64,000 nucleotides of DNA from Bordetella parapertussis (GTDB lineage Bacteria > Pseudomonadota > Gammaproteobacteria > Burkholderiales > SG8-41): the NCBI GenBank assembly GCA_945906815.1, contig CAMDRT010000012.1:1-64000 (forward strand), written 5' to 3'. Position numbers and translations under genes: made by a program. Positions 17,417 to 25,717 of the stretch are shown one piece after another. Below the pieces are notes generated by a model. That model made no database searches, was not told where the DNA came from, and saw only the letters and a program-made list of their open reading frames with translations. Within the stretch, counting starts at the first letter, position 1, and the number at the start of each line of letters is the position of its first letter.

Positions 17417-18541
17417 TTACCGCCCTGCCAAATGCGGATCGATCTCACGCCGCAGAAACTCATGAAAGTGTTGCATGCCGTCTTCCAGTGGCGATTGATA
17501 CGGTCCCGCATCGCTTACCCCGCGCTGATACAAGGCGCGGCGCCCTGCCGTCATGCGTTCGCAGATTTCGCGGTCTTCGACGGCGGTTTCACGATAGGCG
17601 GCTTGTTCGGCTTCGATGAATTCGCGTTCGAACAACACTATCTCTTCGGGATAATAAAACTCGACCACGCTGGTGCAGGCTTCGGGCCCGCGCGCAATGA
17701 TGTTGCTCACCACCAGCACGTGCGGATACCACTCCACCATCAGCCCCGGAAAATAAGTGAGCCAGATCGCGCCGTGCGCGGGTGTCTTGCCGCCACTGTG
17801 GCGCTGGACCTGATCATGCCAGCGCCGGTAAACCGCGCTGCCGGGCCTGGCGAGATCATGCTTCACGCCGCAAGTTTGCACGCTGTGCCAGGCGCCAAAT
17901 TCCCATTTCAAATCGGCGGTGTTCACAAATCCAGAGAGGCCAGGATGAAAGGGTTCTACATGATAATCCTCAAGGTAGACCTCGATGAAGGTTTTCCAGT
18001 TGCAGGCGTATTCTTCAATTTCCACGCGGTCAAACATGAATCCGCTGAAATCCAGATCGCGCGTCACGCCGAGTGTGCCGAGGTCGCGCGCCACGTCGCG
18101 CGGGCCTTCGAACAACAAGCCATTCCAGTTTGTCAGCGGCGTTTGCGCCAGATCAAGGCACGGGTTGTGCGGGAAATGCGGTGCGCCCAGCAGCTTGCCG
18201 TCAAGGCCGTAGGTCCAGCGATGCAGCGGGCACACGATGTTTTTTGTGTGGCCACGCCCGCGCAACATCACGGCTTGGCGGTGGCGGCAGATGTTGCTGA
18301 GGAGCGACACGCCGTTGGGGGTGCGCACCAGCGCCTTAGCGTCGCCGGTCCACGCCAGCGCGTGAAAATCGCCGCTTGCGGGTGTCAGTAATTCATGGCC
18401 GGCGTAATTGGGGCCTGCGTCAAACAGCAGGCGTTTTTCGAGCGCGTATATCCGCGGATCGAAATACCAGGCTACGGGCAGCTGCGATGCGGCTGCGCTG
18501 CCAGGCTTCACCAGGGTGGCGACGTGGGAGAGGTCAGACAT
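17417..18541 (-). CDS. Rieske non-heme iron oxygenase, alpha-subunit type
   Basis: 374-aa oxygenase. The Rieske centre uses C85-x-H87 and C104-x-x-H107. The mononuclear iron site lies in Y-L-E-D-Y-H-V-E-P-F-H-P, giving the E-D-x-x-H-x-x-x-x-H pattern with the distal Asp further on. It is similar in layout to choline-monooxygenase-like and related single-component alpha subunits; no beta subunit or reductase gene is adjacent, so the substrate cannot be named. It follows the six-gene cassette at 18.7-25.2 kb on the same strand but is separated by 170 bp, so membership in that unit is open. Confidence 0.88.
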   Translation of the reverse strand: MSDLSHVATLVKPGSAAASQLPVAWYFDPRIYALEKRLLFDAGPNYAGHELLTPASGDFHALAWTGDAKALVRTPNGVSLLSNICRHRQAVMLRGRGHTKNIVCPLHRWTYGLDGKLLGAPHFPHNPCLDLAQTPLTNWNGLLFEGPRDVARDLGTLGVTRDLDFSGFMFDRVEIEEYACNWKTFIEVYLEDYHVEPFHPGLSGFVNTADLKWEFGAWHSVQTCGVKHDLARPGSAVYRRWHDQVQRHSGGKTPAHGAIWLTYFPGLMVEWYPHVLVVSNIIARGPEACTSVVEFYYPEEIVLFEREFIEAEQAAYRETAVEDREICERMTAGRRALYQRGVSDAGPYQSPLEDGMQHFHEFLRREIDPHLAGR

Positions 18542-18711
18542 GCAAGGGATGCGCCCTAAAAGGCACTTACCGGATTAGCGGTAAGTATAATCTAAGGGAC
18601 TGATTTTCAAGGATTTTATGAGCAAGGAGGGCGCTATTTTTCCTCATGTTCCGGCAAATTGCAACGACAAATTCCTGTTCACTGGGTAACTTTCTGTTTA
18701 TAAAAAGAAAT

Positions 18712-19350
18712 TTACGCTAGCGCCGGGTTTTTATTGAGCAAGACCTCTGCGCACCAACGGCGGTAATCTTCCGGGCGATCAATATCCCACAGCGTTTCCA
18801 GTTCCTGCCACTGCCAGTGGAGTGACTGGAGGCGCGCGCGCGTGGTGGCGAGCACGCTGTCGCTGCCCCACGCGACATTTTCGAACAGCCGCTCGTCACA
18901 ACGGGTGAGGCCGAGCAACGCGTAGCCGCCGTCTTCGGCAGGGATCAGCACGGCGTCGTTGCCGCACGCCAGTGCGGCTGCCCCCGCGTGCAAATGTTGC
19001 ACCGTGAGCACCGGGCAGTCGCTACCGATGACTATCACGCGCGCATGGCGTGCCAGGCTATCCTCAAAGGCCTGGTACAGGCGCTTACCCAAATCCTCTC
19101 CGCGCTGCGGCGTCAGCGCCACCCCAAAGCGGCGCGCTTGGTCCTGCAAAAAAGCATCGCTGTGGGTTGCGTGCAATTCCACCGGGCCCAGCGCGGCCTC
19201 TGTTGCGGTGACCAGCGTGCGCTGCACCAGCTGGCGATGCAGCGTGGCGGCGCCTTCTGCACCCAACAGCGGAATCAGCCGTGTTTTCACCTCACCCGCA
19301 CGCGGCGCTTTGGCGAAAACTATGGTCAGAGCGTCACAGCTTAGGGGCAT
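18712..19350 (-). CDS. Glycosyltransferase-like protein, TIGR04282 (CofC-like) family
   Basis: 212-aa nucleotidyl/glycosyltransferase-fold protein. Signature F-A-K-A-P-R-A-G-E-V-K-T-R-L-I-P near residue 12 and I-G-S-D-C-P-V-L near 108 are typical of the family first named transferase 1, rSAM/selenodomain-associated, later linked to arsenosugar biosynthesis by co-occurrence. The start overlaps the end of the preceding glycosyltransferase gene by 17 bp, which indicates translational coupling. Substrate not established. Confidence 0.88.
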   Translation of the reverse strand: MPLSCDALTIVFAKAPRAGEVKTRLIPLLGAEGAATLHRQLVQRTLVTATEAALGPVELHATHSDAFLQDQARRFGVALTPQRGEDLGKRLYQAFEDSLARHARVIVIGSDCPVLTVQHLHAGAAALACGNDAVLIPAEDGGYALLGLTRCDERLFENVAWGSDSVLATTRARLQSLHWQWQELETLWDIDRPEDYRRWCAEVLLNKNPALA

Positions 19351-20026
19351 GGGGCTTATAGGCGCGCGCCAGTTTGCCGGGGTCTGCCCCCAGCCAGTAC
19401 TGCAGTCGCAACTGCCACATCAACAACACCGTGCGCAACACGCCGTGTTTTTCCCAACGGCGGCCGGACACCCGCATGCGATGGCGCAGATTGAGTGGCG
19501 CGCCATAACGCGTCAAGCGTTTGCTGAGGGCGACATCTTCCATCAGTGCGATTTGCGGAAATCCGCCCACCGCTGCAAACAGCGAGCGCGTCACGAACAG
19601 CCCTTGATCACCGGTTGAAACGCCGGTTAGGCGCGAGCGCCAATTCATCAGCGTGCCCACCACGCGCAGCAATGGATTTTTCCCGCGCAGCTCTACGTCA
19701 AATCTTCCCCAGGTCTTTTGTGCGCGATTCAGGCCATCGATAATCAGCTGGTCCGCGCTGGCAGGCAGACGGCAATCCGCGTGCAAAAACAACAGTATAT
19801 CGCCTCGCGCCTGTGCCGCACCGGCGTTCATTTGCATGCTGCGGCCGCGGCTGGCGGCGATCACCTGATCGGCGAGCGCACGCGCCAGCGTGGCGCTGGC
19901 ATCCTCGCTGCCGCCATCCACCACCACAATTTCCACGCCGCGCGCGCGTAACGGCGTCAGTGCTGCGAGCGCATCCACGATGCCTTCGGCTTCGTTCAGG
20001 CAAGGGATGATGATGGAGAGGGGCAT
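19334..20026 (-). CDS. Glycosyltransferase family 2, TIGR04283 family
   Basis: 230-aa GT-A glycosyltransferase. I-I-I-P-C-L-N-E-A-E-G-I near residue 5, V-V-D-G-G-S-E-D near 36, and the D-x-D-like L-F-L-H-A-D-C-R-L-P near 80. It belongs to the family called transferase 2, rSAM/selenodomain-associated. It pairs with the overlapping TIGR04282 gene as in other genomes. No membrane helix. It may transfer a sugar to the product of the radical SAM enzyme of the cassette; this is inferred from co-occurrence only. Confidence 0.9.
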   Translation of the reverse strand: MPLSIIIPCLNEAEGIVDALAALTPLRARGVEIVVVDGGSEDASATLARALADQVIAASRGRSMQMNAGAAQARGDILLFLHADCRLPASADQLIIDGLNRAQKTWGRFDVELRGKNPLLRVVGTLMNWRSRLTGVSTGDQGLFVTRSLFAAVGGFPQIALMEDVALSKRLTRYGAPLNLRHRMRVSGRRWEKHGVLRTVLLMWQLRLQYWLGADPGKLARAYKPHAPKL

Positions 20027-20039
20027 GGGCGCGTGGGGC

Positions 20040-20109
20040 GTGAACGAGTGAACGGGTGAAGGCGTGAACGGGGTACCCCTTTCACTACTTCACTCGTTCA
20101 CTTGTTCAC
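20040..20109. repeat. Palindromic array of GTGAACG-like units
   Basis: Left arm 20040-20068 consists of GTGAACG/GGTGAAG units. Right arm 20081-20109 is its imperfect reverse complement (about 25 of 29 positions). The 12-nt centre contains GGGGTACCCC. The right arm runs into the DUF547 stop codon, so the last codons (V-N-K-stop) are made of the repeat. It can form a long hairpin between the DUF547 gene and the glycosyltransferase gene. Confidence 0.85.
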
Positions 20110-20924
20110 TTGTTCACCGCATTCAGGGCCCAATCGTAATCCAGATGCTTAATCTCCGCCTTGCCGTCGCGGATGATTTTCTGCTGCTCGGCAGTGTTGC
20201 TGAGCAGATTCGCGTATTTGGCAAAGAACTGCTCGCGCGACTTGAAGCCTTTCAGGCCGCTGGTGAAATCTACCGCATACCACTTGAAAATTTCGGATAC
20301 CTCCAGGGCATTGCTCGATGCGTTGTAGCGGTTGCGTGATTTGTCCGACACAAAACGCACCACCTGTTCTTCGAGCTGCGCCTCGAGTTTGTCGGCAAGG
20401 TATGCTTCCTCGCGCAACATCGGGCAGCCTATGGAGGCGCAATTCACCGCCATGTGTATGCGCGGGTCGTCGTGTACGCCCTTGGCACGGATAGTATCGT
20501 GCTCAATGTGGTCGAGCGTGACTTTGCGCCCGAACAGGTTGATGAAGTTGTCCTTGAACGGATTGCCAAACACTTTGCCGTAATCCCACACCGACTTGAT
20601 GCCGGGATAACGCAGCAGAATTTTTTCCACCATGTTGGCGTTGTAGGCGTTGATCAGAAAGGCGAGTTGCTGATTTTTGTTCCAGCTTTTGAAGTCGGCC
20701 TCGCTCACTTGGGCGAGTGCCTCAAGGTAGCTGGTGAGTGGCGCGCGATCCCTGGCGATTTCCGCATAGCGCAGCTGCGAGGCTTTGCCGCCGTCGACCA
20801 GCACGACGTGTTTTTTCAGCAACGCCGTCCATTGCGCATGGCTGTGGTCGAATTGGCTCCAGGCGGCTGTCGCTGTGAACAGCCACAGTGAAAATATCGT
20901 AGCCATTTGTTTTATAGACATCAT
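20106..20924 (-). CDS. Secreted DUF547 protein
   Basis: 272-aa protein with a signal peptide (about 1-23) and a DUF547 domain. Diagnostic segments are Q-L-A-F-L-I-N-A-Y-N-A near residue 87, D-P-R-I-H-M-A-V-N-C-A-S-I-G-C-P near 160 and the Cys pair within it. DUF547 has a papain/transglutaminase-like relationship, but its reaction is unknown. It lies 24 bp downstream of the TVP38/reductase gene and ends in the palindromic repeat before the glycosyltransferases. It probably acts in the periplasm. Confidence 0.88.
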   Translation of the reverse strand: MMSIKQMATIFSLWLFTATAAWSQFDHSHAQWTALLKKHVVLVDGGKASQLRYAEIARDRAPLTSYLEALAQVSEADFKSWNKNQQLAFLINAYNANMVEKILLRYPGIKSVWDYGKVFGNPFKDNFINLFGRKVTLDHIEHDTIRAKGVHDDPRIHMAVNCASIGCPMLREEAYLADKLEAQLEEQVVRFVSDKSRNRYNASSNALEVSEIFKWYAVDFTSGLKGFKSREQFFAKYANLLSNTAEQQKIIRDGKAEIKHLDYDWALNAVNK

Positions 20925-20948
20925 GCTCTCCGCTCTGCCGTGTGCTGG

Positions 20949-23165
20949 CTAGTGATGGTGCTCGGCCTGCGCTGTGGCGCTTCTCGTGCCACTGCCCAGT
21001 AACCCGCACGCGGCGCCCAATACCGCACCCAAGCTGCCCGCGCCACGGCGCCAATCATTAAACAATTGCGCAAACCGCAACTGCTGCTCGGTAGTCTGCG
21101 CTTTTTTCCACACCCCCGCCGCGTATTTGTTGGCTTCGCCCAGCGTCGGGTAGCTGTGGATGGTGCCGAGTATTTTCTTCAAGCCGAAGCCGTGTTTCAT
21201 GGCGGCGACGTATTCGACCAGCAGATCCCCCGCGTGTTCGCCGGCGATAGTGGCGCCGAGTATTTTGTCGCTGCCCGGCGCTGTGATCACTTTGACCAGT
21301 CCATGGGCTTCGCCGTCGGCAATCGCGCGGTCGAGATCGTCGATGCCGTAGGTGTAAACCTCGTGCGGGATTTTGCGCTCACGGGCTTCGGTTTCATTGA
21401 TCCCGACGCGCGCCACTTCGGGATCGGTAAAAGTACACCACGGCACCACTGTGTAATCCACCTTGAATTTTTTGAGATTGCCGAACAGCGCATTCACCGC
21501 GCAATACCACGCCATGTGCGCGGCGGTGTGCGTGAACTGGTAGGGGCCGGCCACGTCGCCGCAGGCGAAAATATTGGGATAGATGGTTTCCAGATAGGCG
21601 TTGACTTCCACCACGCGCTGCGCCGGAATGCCGAGCTCTTCCAGCCCGTAGCCCTGAAGGTTGGCGACGCGGCCCACCGCGCACAGAATTTCATCGAAGG
21701 CGATACGCGTGTCAGTGCCATTGTTTTCAACGACAAGGAATTTTTCGCCGTTCTCGATGACCACTGCCTTGGCCTTGTGATTGACCAGTACGTTGATGCC
21801 TTCGGCCTGAAAGCGCTTCGTCACCAGATCAGATACTTCCGGGTCTTCGCGCATCAAAATGCGTGGCAGCATTTCCACCTGGGTGACTTGCGAACCGAAG
21901 CGCGCGAAGCATTGCGTGAGCTCCGAGCCTATAGGCCCGCCGCCCAGCACCACCAGCCGCCGGGGCAGCGTGCGCAGATTCCACACCGTATCGGAGGTGA
22001 GCGGATGCGCTTGCGCCAACCCCGGTATCGGCGGTATGAAAGGGCGCGCGCCGGCAGCGATCACGATATTTTTGGTGGTAAAGGTTTGCTCACCGTCGGC
22101 GGTTTTAACTTTGACTTCCCACGGCGACACGATGCGTGCTTCACCCTGTACGCATTCGACACCCAGGCTGGCATAGCGTTCGACCGAGTCATGCGGCTCG
22201 ACCGCCTTGATCACATCCTGCACACGCGTCATCACGTCAGCAAAATCAAAGTCCGCGCTCGCTTGCCGAATGCCGAATTCCTGCGAGCGTTTGATGTGCG
22301 ACAGTAGTTTGGCCGAACGAATCAGCGCTTTCGACGGTACACAGCCGGTGTTCAAACAATCGCCGCCCATATGATGCTTTTCAATCAGCGTTACTTTGGC
22401 TTTTACTGCTGCAGCGATGTACGAGGTGACCAGGCCCGCCGCGCCCGCGCCGATTACCACTACATTGCGCTGGTAGCTTGCGGGGCGTGTCCAGCGGGCG
22501 TAAACCTTGCGTGCTTTCAACGCATCCAGAAATTTCTTTGCGATCAGCGGGAAAATGCCCAGCAGCACGAACGCAAATAGCAAACCGGCGCCGATTTTGA
22601 ATGCGCCCAACTGCGTGCCGGCATACACAAAAACGAGGGTGCCCGCCAGCATGCCCAGCTGGCTGACCCAGTAAAACGTCACGCTCCTGATCTGGGTTAA
22701 ACCCATCACCAGGTTGATGACGAAAAACGGAAACGCCGGCACCAGGCGCAGTGCGAACAAATAAAACGCGCCCTCTTTCGCTACCCCGTCGTTGATGGGT
22801 TTGAGCTTGTCGCCGAACCTGGCCTGTACCCAGTCGCGCAGCAAAAAGCGCGATGCCAGAAACGCCAGGGTGGCGCCCGCCGACGACGCAAAAGACACCA
22901 GTACGGTGCCCCACAACAGGCCGAACACCGCGCCACCGACCAGGGTCATGATCGCCGCGCCCGGCAGCGACAGCCCGGTCACCGCCACGTAGATGACGAA
23001 GAAAATCAGCCCGGCCTGCAGTGGATGGGTGGCGACGTAAGCATCGATCACCGCGCGCTGTGACTTAAAGTAGTCGAGACTGAAATACTGCTGCAGATCC
23101 AACACAAAAAATGCCGCGACGGCGGCGGCAAGAATGACGAGCAGCAGAATTTTGCTTTTTTTCAT
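20949..23165 (-). CDS. Fusion: TVP38/TMEM64 membrane domain + pyridine nucleotide-disulfide oxidoreductase
   Basis: 738-aa two-part protein. Residues 1-225 are a TVP38/TMEM64 (SNARE-associated/DedA-like) membrane domain with about six helices, including G-L-S-L-P-G-A and L-R-L-V-P-A-F-P. Residues 233-700 are a mercuric-reductase-like flavoprotein: FAD motif V-V-I-G-A-G-A-A-G, redox pair C270/C275 in G-G-D-C-L-N-T-G-C-V-P-S-K, NAD motif V-L-G-G-G-P-I-G-S-E, and C-terminal H-S-Y-P-T-L-G-E. A hydrophobic Gly/Ala stretch and A-E-H-H-H end the protein. The membrane part should hold the reductase at the inner face of the membrane. No MerA-type C-terminal Cys pair is seen, so mercury is unlikely as substrate. 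Confidence 0.92.
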   Translation of the reverse strand: MKKSKILLLVILAAAVAAFFVLDLQQYFSLDYFKSQRAVIDAYVATHPLQAGLIFFVIYVAVTGLSLPGAAIMTLVGGAVFGLLWGTVLVSFASSAGATLAFLASRFLLRDWVQARFGDKLKPINDGVAKEGAFYLFALRLVPAFPFFVINLVMGLTQIRSVTFYWVSQLGMLAGTLVFVYAGTQLGAFKIGAGLLFAFVLLGIFPLIAKKFLDALKARKVYARWTRPASYQRNVVVIGAGAAGLVTSYIAAAVKAKVTLIEKHHMGGDCLNTGCVPSKALIRSAKLLSHIKRSQEFGIRQASADFDFADVMTRVQDVIKAVEPHDSVERYASLGVECVQGEARIVSPWEVKVKTADGEQTFTTKNIVIAAGARPFIPPIPGLAQAHPLTSDTVWNLRTLPRRLVVLGGGPIGSELTQCFARFGSQVTQVEMLPRILMREDPEVSDLVTKRFQAEGINVLVNHKAKAVVIENGEKFLVVENNGTDTRIAFDEILCAVGRVANLQGYGLEELGIPAQRVVEVNAYLETIYPNIFACGDVAGPYQFTHTAAHMAWYCAVNALFGNLKKFKVDYTVVPWCTFTDPEVARVGINETEARERKIPHEVYTYGIDDLDRAIADGEAHGLVKVITAPGSDKILGATIAGEHAGDLLVEYVAAMKHGFGLKKILGTIHSYPTLGEANKYAAGVWKKAQTTEQQLRFAQLFNDWRRGAGSLGAVLGAACGLLGSGTRSATAQAEHHH

Positions 23166-23186
23166 GGCGATTCTCCGTGCTTAGTT

Positions 23187-24173
23187 TCAGGTGATAGCCG
23201 TGGGCCGTCCCGCCCCGCAGTGGCTTACTGTCAGACGGTTGGCGTGCGTGATGGTGTGCGCCGGACCGCGTGTCATTCTGGCATAGTATGACAAATGGCC
23301 TGCGCTGCCGAGCGGCCAGTTGCCGAGAAATTCGCGCTGCCAGCGTGCACAGTCGTAATGCACGGCAAGCGCCTCGACATGAATGCTGCCGATGCGCGTG
23401 CCATAAAGTGCTGTGACCTGCGCGGCGGGTGTCGTCCCAAGGCGCGTGATAACGCCAAATTGCGTGTCGCGAAAATTCGGCATGCCCGCCGCGCCGTTGT
23501 TGAAAACCGCACAGCGCCCCAGCGCGGTGTCGAGCGAGAACGCCACCGGCAGGCAGCTGTGGCTGCTGGTGACGATCGGGCAATTGGCTGTAACTATTTG
23601 TTTTTGAATGGTATTCCTGGTGGTATCCCGCGTGATGGCGTCTTGCGACAGCGTCCATCCGGCGAGGGACTCGAGGTCGCCATGAACGATGGCGACACGC
23701 ACGCCGCCGACTTCGGCCACCCGATGCATGGGCAGCGCTGCCAGTTGCGCGCGCAAACCGGCATGGCGGCGGGCGGTTTCGCGCAGCGTCACGCTAATGT
23801 CGTTGGAGCGCGCGACTTCATCGGCAGCGACCTCATCCGGGTAGGCGCAGCCGCAGCCCGCGTCGCTTTCATCGCCCGCGATCTCGGTCTCGACATTGCC
23901 GCGCAGCGCGTGATGACGCAGCACGACACTATTGATGGCGCGAAACCCCGAGTCGTCGATATTGAACCAGTTGAAATCACCGTTGAACACCAGCGTCACC
24001 GCGCCGGCCTCGCGTGCGGCGAGTTCGAGCACGGCTTCCAATGCAGGCCTATTGCCGTAGAGCCCGCCGATCACGTAGAGTGTCGTGGCGTGAAAATCGG
24101 GCGGGCGTGCGAAATCATGCGGCGCGTAACGATAGTGCAGCGGACAGTTACGGCCGGGTTGCGCGAGTGCCAT
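23187..24173 (-). CDS. Metallophosphoesterase-like protein of the radical SAM cassette
   Basis: 328-aa protein with the outline of a calcineurin-like phosphoesterase: L-Y-V-I-G-G-L-Y-G-N near residue 32, F-N-G-D-F-N-W near 63, L-R-G-N-V-E-T near 91 and I-V-H-G-D-L-E-S near 163. The first metal motif (D-x-H in the family) reads G-G-L-Y-G-N, so one metal site may be altered. A C-G-C cluster near residue 106 and an F-N-N-G-A-A-G-M turn near 225 are further marks. It lies between arsS and the TVP38 fusion with short gaps, so it is probably part of the same operon. The enzymatic role is not established. Confidence 0.65.
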   Translation of the reverse strand: MALAQPGRNCPLHYRYAPHDFARPPDFHATTLYVIGGLYGNRPALEAVLELAAREAGAVTLVFNGDFNWFNIDDSGFRAINSVVLRHHALRGNVETEIAGDESDAGCGCAYPDEVAADEVARSNDISVTLRETARRHAGLRAQLAALPMHRVAEVGGVRVAIVHGDLESLAGWTLSQDAITRDTTRNTIQKQIVTANCPIVTSSHSCLPVAFSLDTALGRCAVFNNGAAGMPNFRDTQFGVITRLGTTPAAQVTALYGTRIGSIHVEALAVHYDCARWQREFLGNWPLGSAGHLSYYARMTRGPAHTITHANRLTVSHCGAGRPTAIT

Positions 24174-24209
24174 GGGCTGTATCCATGCTGATGTTCTGAC
24201 CGGTGCCGG

Positions 24210-25175
24210 CTAAGCTGCGAGCGCGCCGCTGCAACTCGAGCCCTGCCCGGCGGTGCAGCCATAACAATGGTCTTTGACGACAATCGGATTGTGGGTGAGG
24301 TCCGCGCCCATCAACGCGCGTAAATGTGTGCGCGGCTGGTTGTTCCAGGCCAGCGGCAGGTCGAGCATTTGATTAAAGTCGCAATCGTAGACATAGCCGT
24401 GCCAATCCACCGACAGCAGCGTGCGGCACATCACCGCTGCTAGATTTGCCGGCTGATAGGCGTTTTTCAGCAGATCCATATAGTGCCCGAACTGTCCTTG
24501 GGAAATCAGCGTGCTGCCAAAACGCTTTATCGGCATGTTGGTGATGACATAAAGATCGTTAAACGCGATGCCAAAGTGGCGGCCGAGGTGTTGGTGGTAA
24601 TCCGCTTCCAGCGGGCCTTGCGCCGGTGGCAGCACGGCACCTTGCGGGTTATAAACGAGACTGAGTTTGAGCGCTGATCCGGGCTGGCCATACCCTTTGC
24701 TGTTGAGCAGTTGCAGCGCACGAATGCTGGCGTCGAACACGCCCTTGCCGCGTTGCCGGTCGACGTTCTCTTCGAGATAGCAGGGTAGTGAGGCCACGAT
24801 ATCCACGCCATGGTCACGCAGGAAATCCGCCAAATCCTGCTGCCCCGGTTCGTGCAGAATAGTGAGGTTGCAGCGATCCAGGACGCGCACGCCGATGTCG
24901 CGCGCGGCTTTCACCAACAGGCGAAAATGCGGATGTAATTCTGGCGCGCCGCCGGTGATATCCAGCGTGGAGATGGCTGCTGCTTTGAGAAACGCGATGA
25001 CTTCAAAAATCGTTTCGCGGCTCATCGCCTCGGTGCGCGTGGGCCCTGCATTCACATGGCAGTGTAAGCAACTCTGGTTGCATTTGTAGCCCAGATTCAC
25101 CTGCAGCGTGTCTACGTGGTTGCGGCGCAGGGATGGAAAATCGCTGACTTCCATCAGCGGCAGTGTGGCGTGCAT
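24210..25175 (-). CDS. arsS: Radical SAM protein of the ArsS / rSAM-selenodomain family
   Basis: 321-aa radical SAM enzyme. The cluster motif is C32-N-Q-S-C36-L-H-C39. The C-terminal Cys-rich domain (DUF3641-like) ends with C304-Y-G-C307-T-A-G-Q-G-S-S-C315. Many relatives carry selenocysteine in this tail; here all three codons are TGC or TGT, so this is the Cys form. ArsS proteins make the arsenic-sugar bond in arsenosugar synthesis; many homologues lie in cassettes with TIGR04282/TIGR04283 glycosyltransferases, as here. It is the first gene of the six-gene cassette. No arsenic methyltransferase gene is nearby, so the substrate here is uncertain. Confidence 0.9.
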   Translation of the reverse strand: MHATLPLMEVSDFPSLRRNHVDTLQVNLGYKCNQSCLHCHVNAGPTRTEAMSRETIFEVIAFLKAAAISTLDITGGAPELHPHFRLLVKAARDIGVRVLDRCNLTILHEPGQQDLADFLRDHGVDIVASLPCYLEENVDRQRGKGVFDASIRALQLLNSKGYGQPGSALKLSLVYNPQGAVLPPAQGPLEADYHQHLGRHFGIAFNDLYVITNMPIKRFGSTLISQGQFGHYMDLLKNAYQPANLAAVMCRTLLSVDWHGYVYDCDFNQMLDLPLAWNNQPRTHLRALMGADLTHNPIVVKDHCYGCTAGQGSSCSGALAA

Positions 25176-25488
25176 CCTGGTATCTCCAGTATCTTGCGAG
25201 GGTGGGCTTGCGGCTGGCAGGCTGTTTTGCGCTGCATTTTACTGGGTTGCGGCAGCGTGCGGTACTTTGCACGCCGGTGCTTTACGCCCGCTTGCATCGC
25301 GCAAGGCGTCTCAGCTTAAAATCAGGTATAAGACCTTCTTTTTGACAGCATGCGGCTATGCATTGACCGCAAACCACTGATTGCGCTACCCTTTCGCTTT
25401 CCCTCTACACACGGTTTGTGCCGCAGTTTGCCGTGCCACGCTGACGTGCCGCAGTGCATAGTCCGGCATTTTCCGCAATAGTCCGCTT
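25176..25488. other. Divergent intergenic region arsS / xseB
   Basis: 313 bp between divergently oriented genes. Only short, poor frames are present. It should hold promoters for both the arsS cassette and the xseB-ispA-dxs run, but I see no convincing sigma-70 pair, operator or RNA structure. Confidence 0.5.
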
Positions 25489-25713
25489 ATGTCCAAAACC
25501 GCTAAACCGCCTACCTTTGAATCCGCGCTCGCTGAATTGGAGGAGATCGTAGCGGAAATGGAGGCGGGCCAGTTGCCACTGGAAAAATCCCTCGCGGCGT
25601 ATAAGCGCGGGGCGGAGCTGATGAAATTTTGCCAACATGCTTTGCAGGATGCGCAACAACAGGTGCAGATTCTCGAAGACGGGGTGCTGAAAAATTTCGG
25701 CGTACCCGGATAG
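25489..25713 (+). CDS. xseB: Exodeoxyribonuclease VII small subunit
   Basis: 74-aa subunit with the standard pattern F-E-x-A-L-A-E-L-E-E-I-V near residue 10, L-P-L-E-K-S-L-A-A-Y-K-R-G near 30 and a C-terminal helix. It partners XseA (not in window) in single-strand DNA degradation. It lies immediately before ispA, the arrangement found in many Proteobacteria. Confidence 0.96.
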   Translation: MSKTAKPPTFESALAELEEIVAEMEAGQLPLEKSLAAYKRGAELMKFCQHALQDAQQQVQILEDGVLKNFGVPG

Positions 25714-25717
25714 TGCG

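Noticed and set aside
24225..24265. Possible Sec in the C-terminal tail of the ArsS-type protein
   Set aside because: All Cys codons in the tail are TGC or TGT on the minus strand and the stop is TAG.
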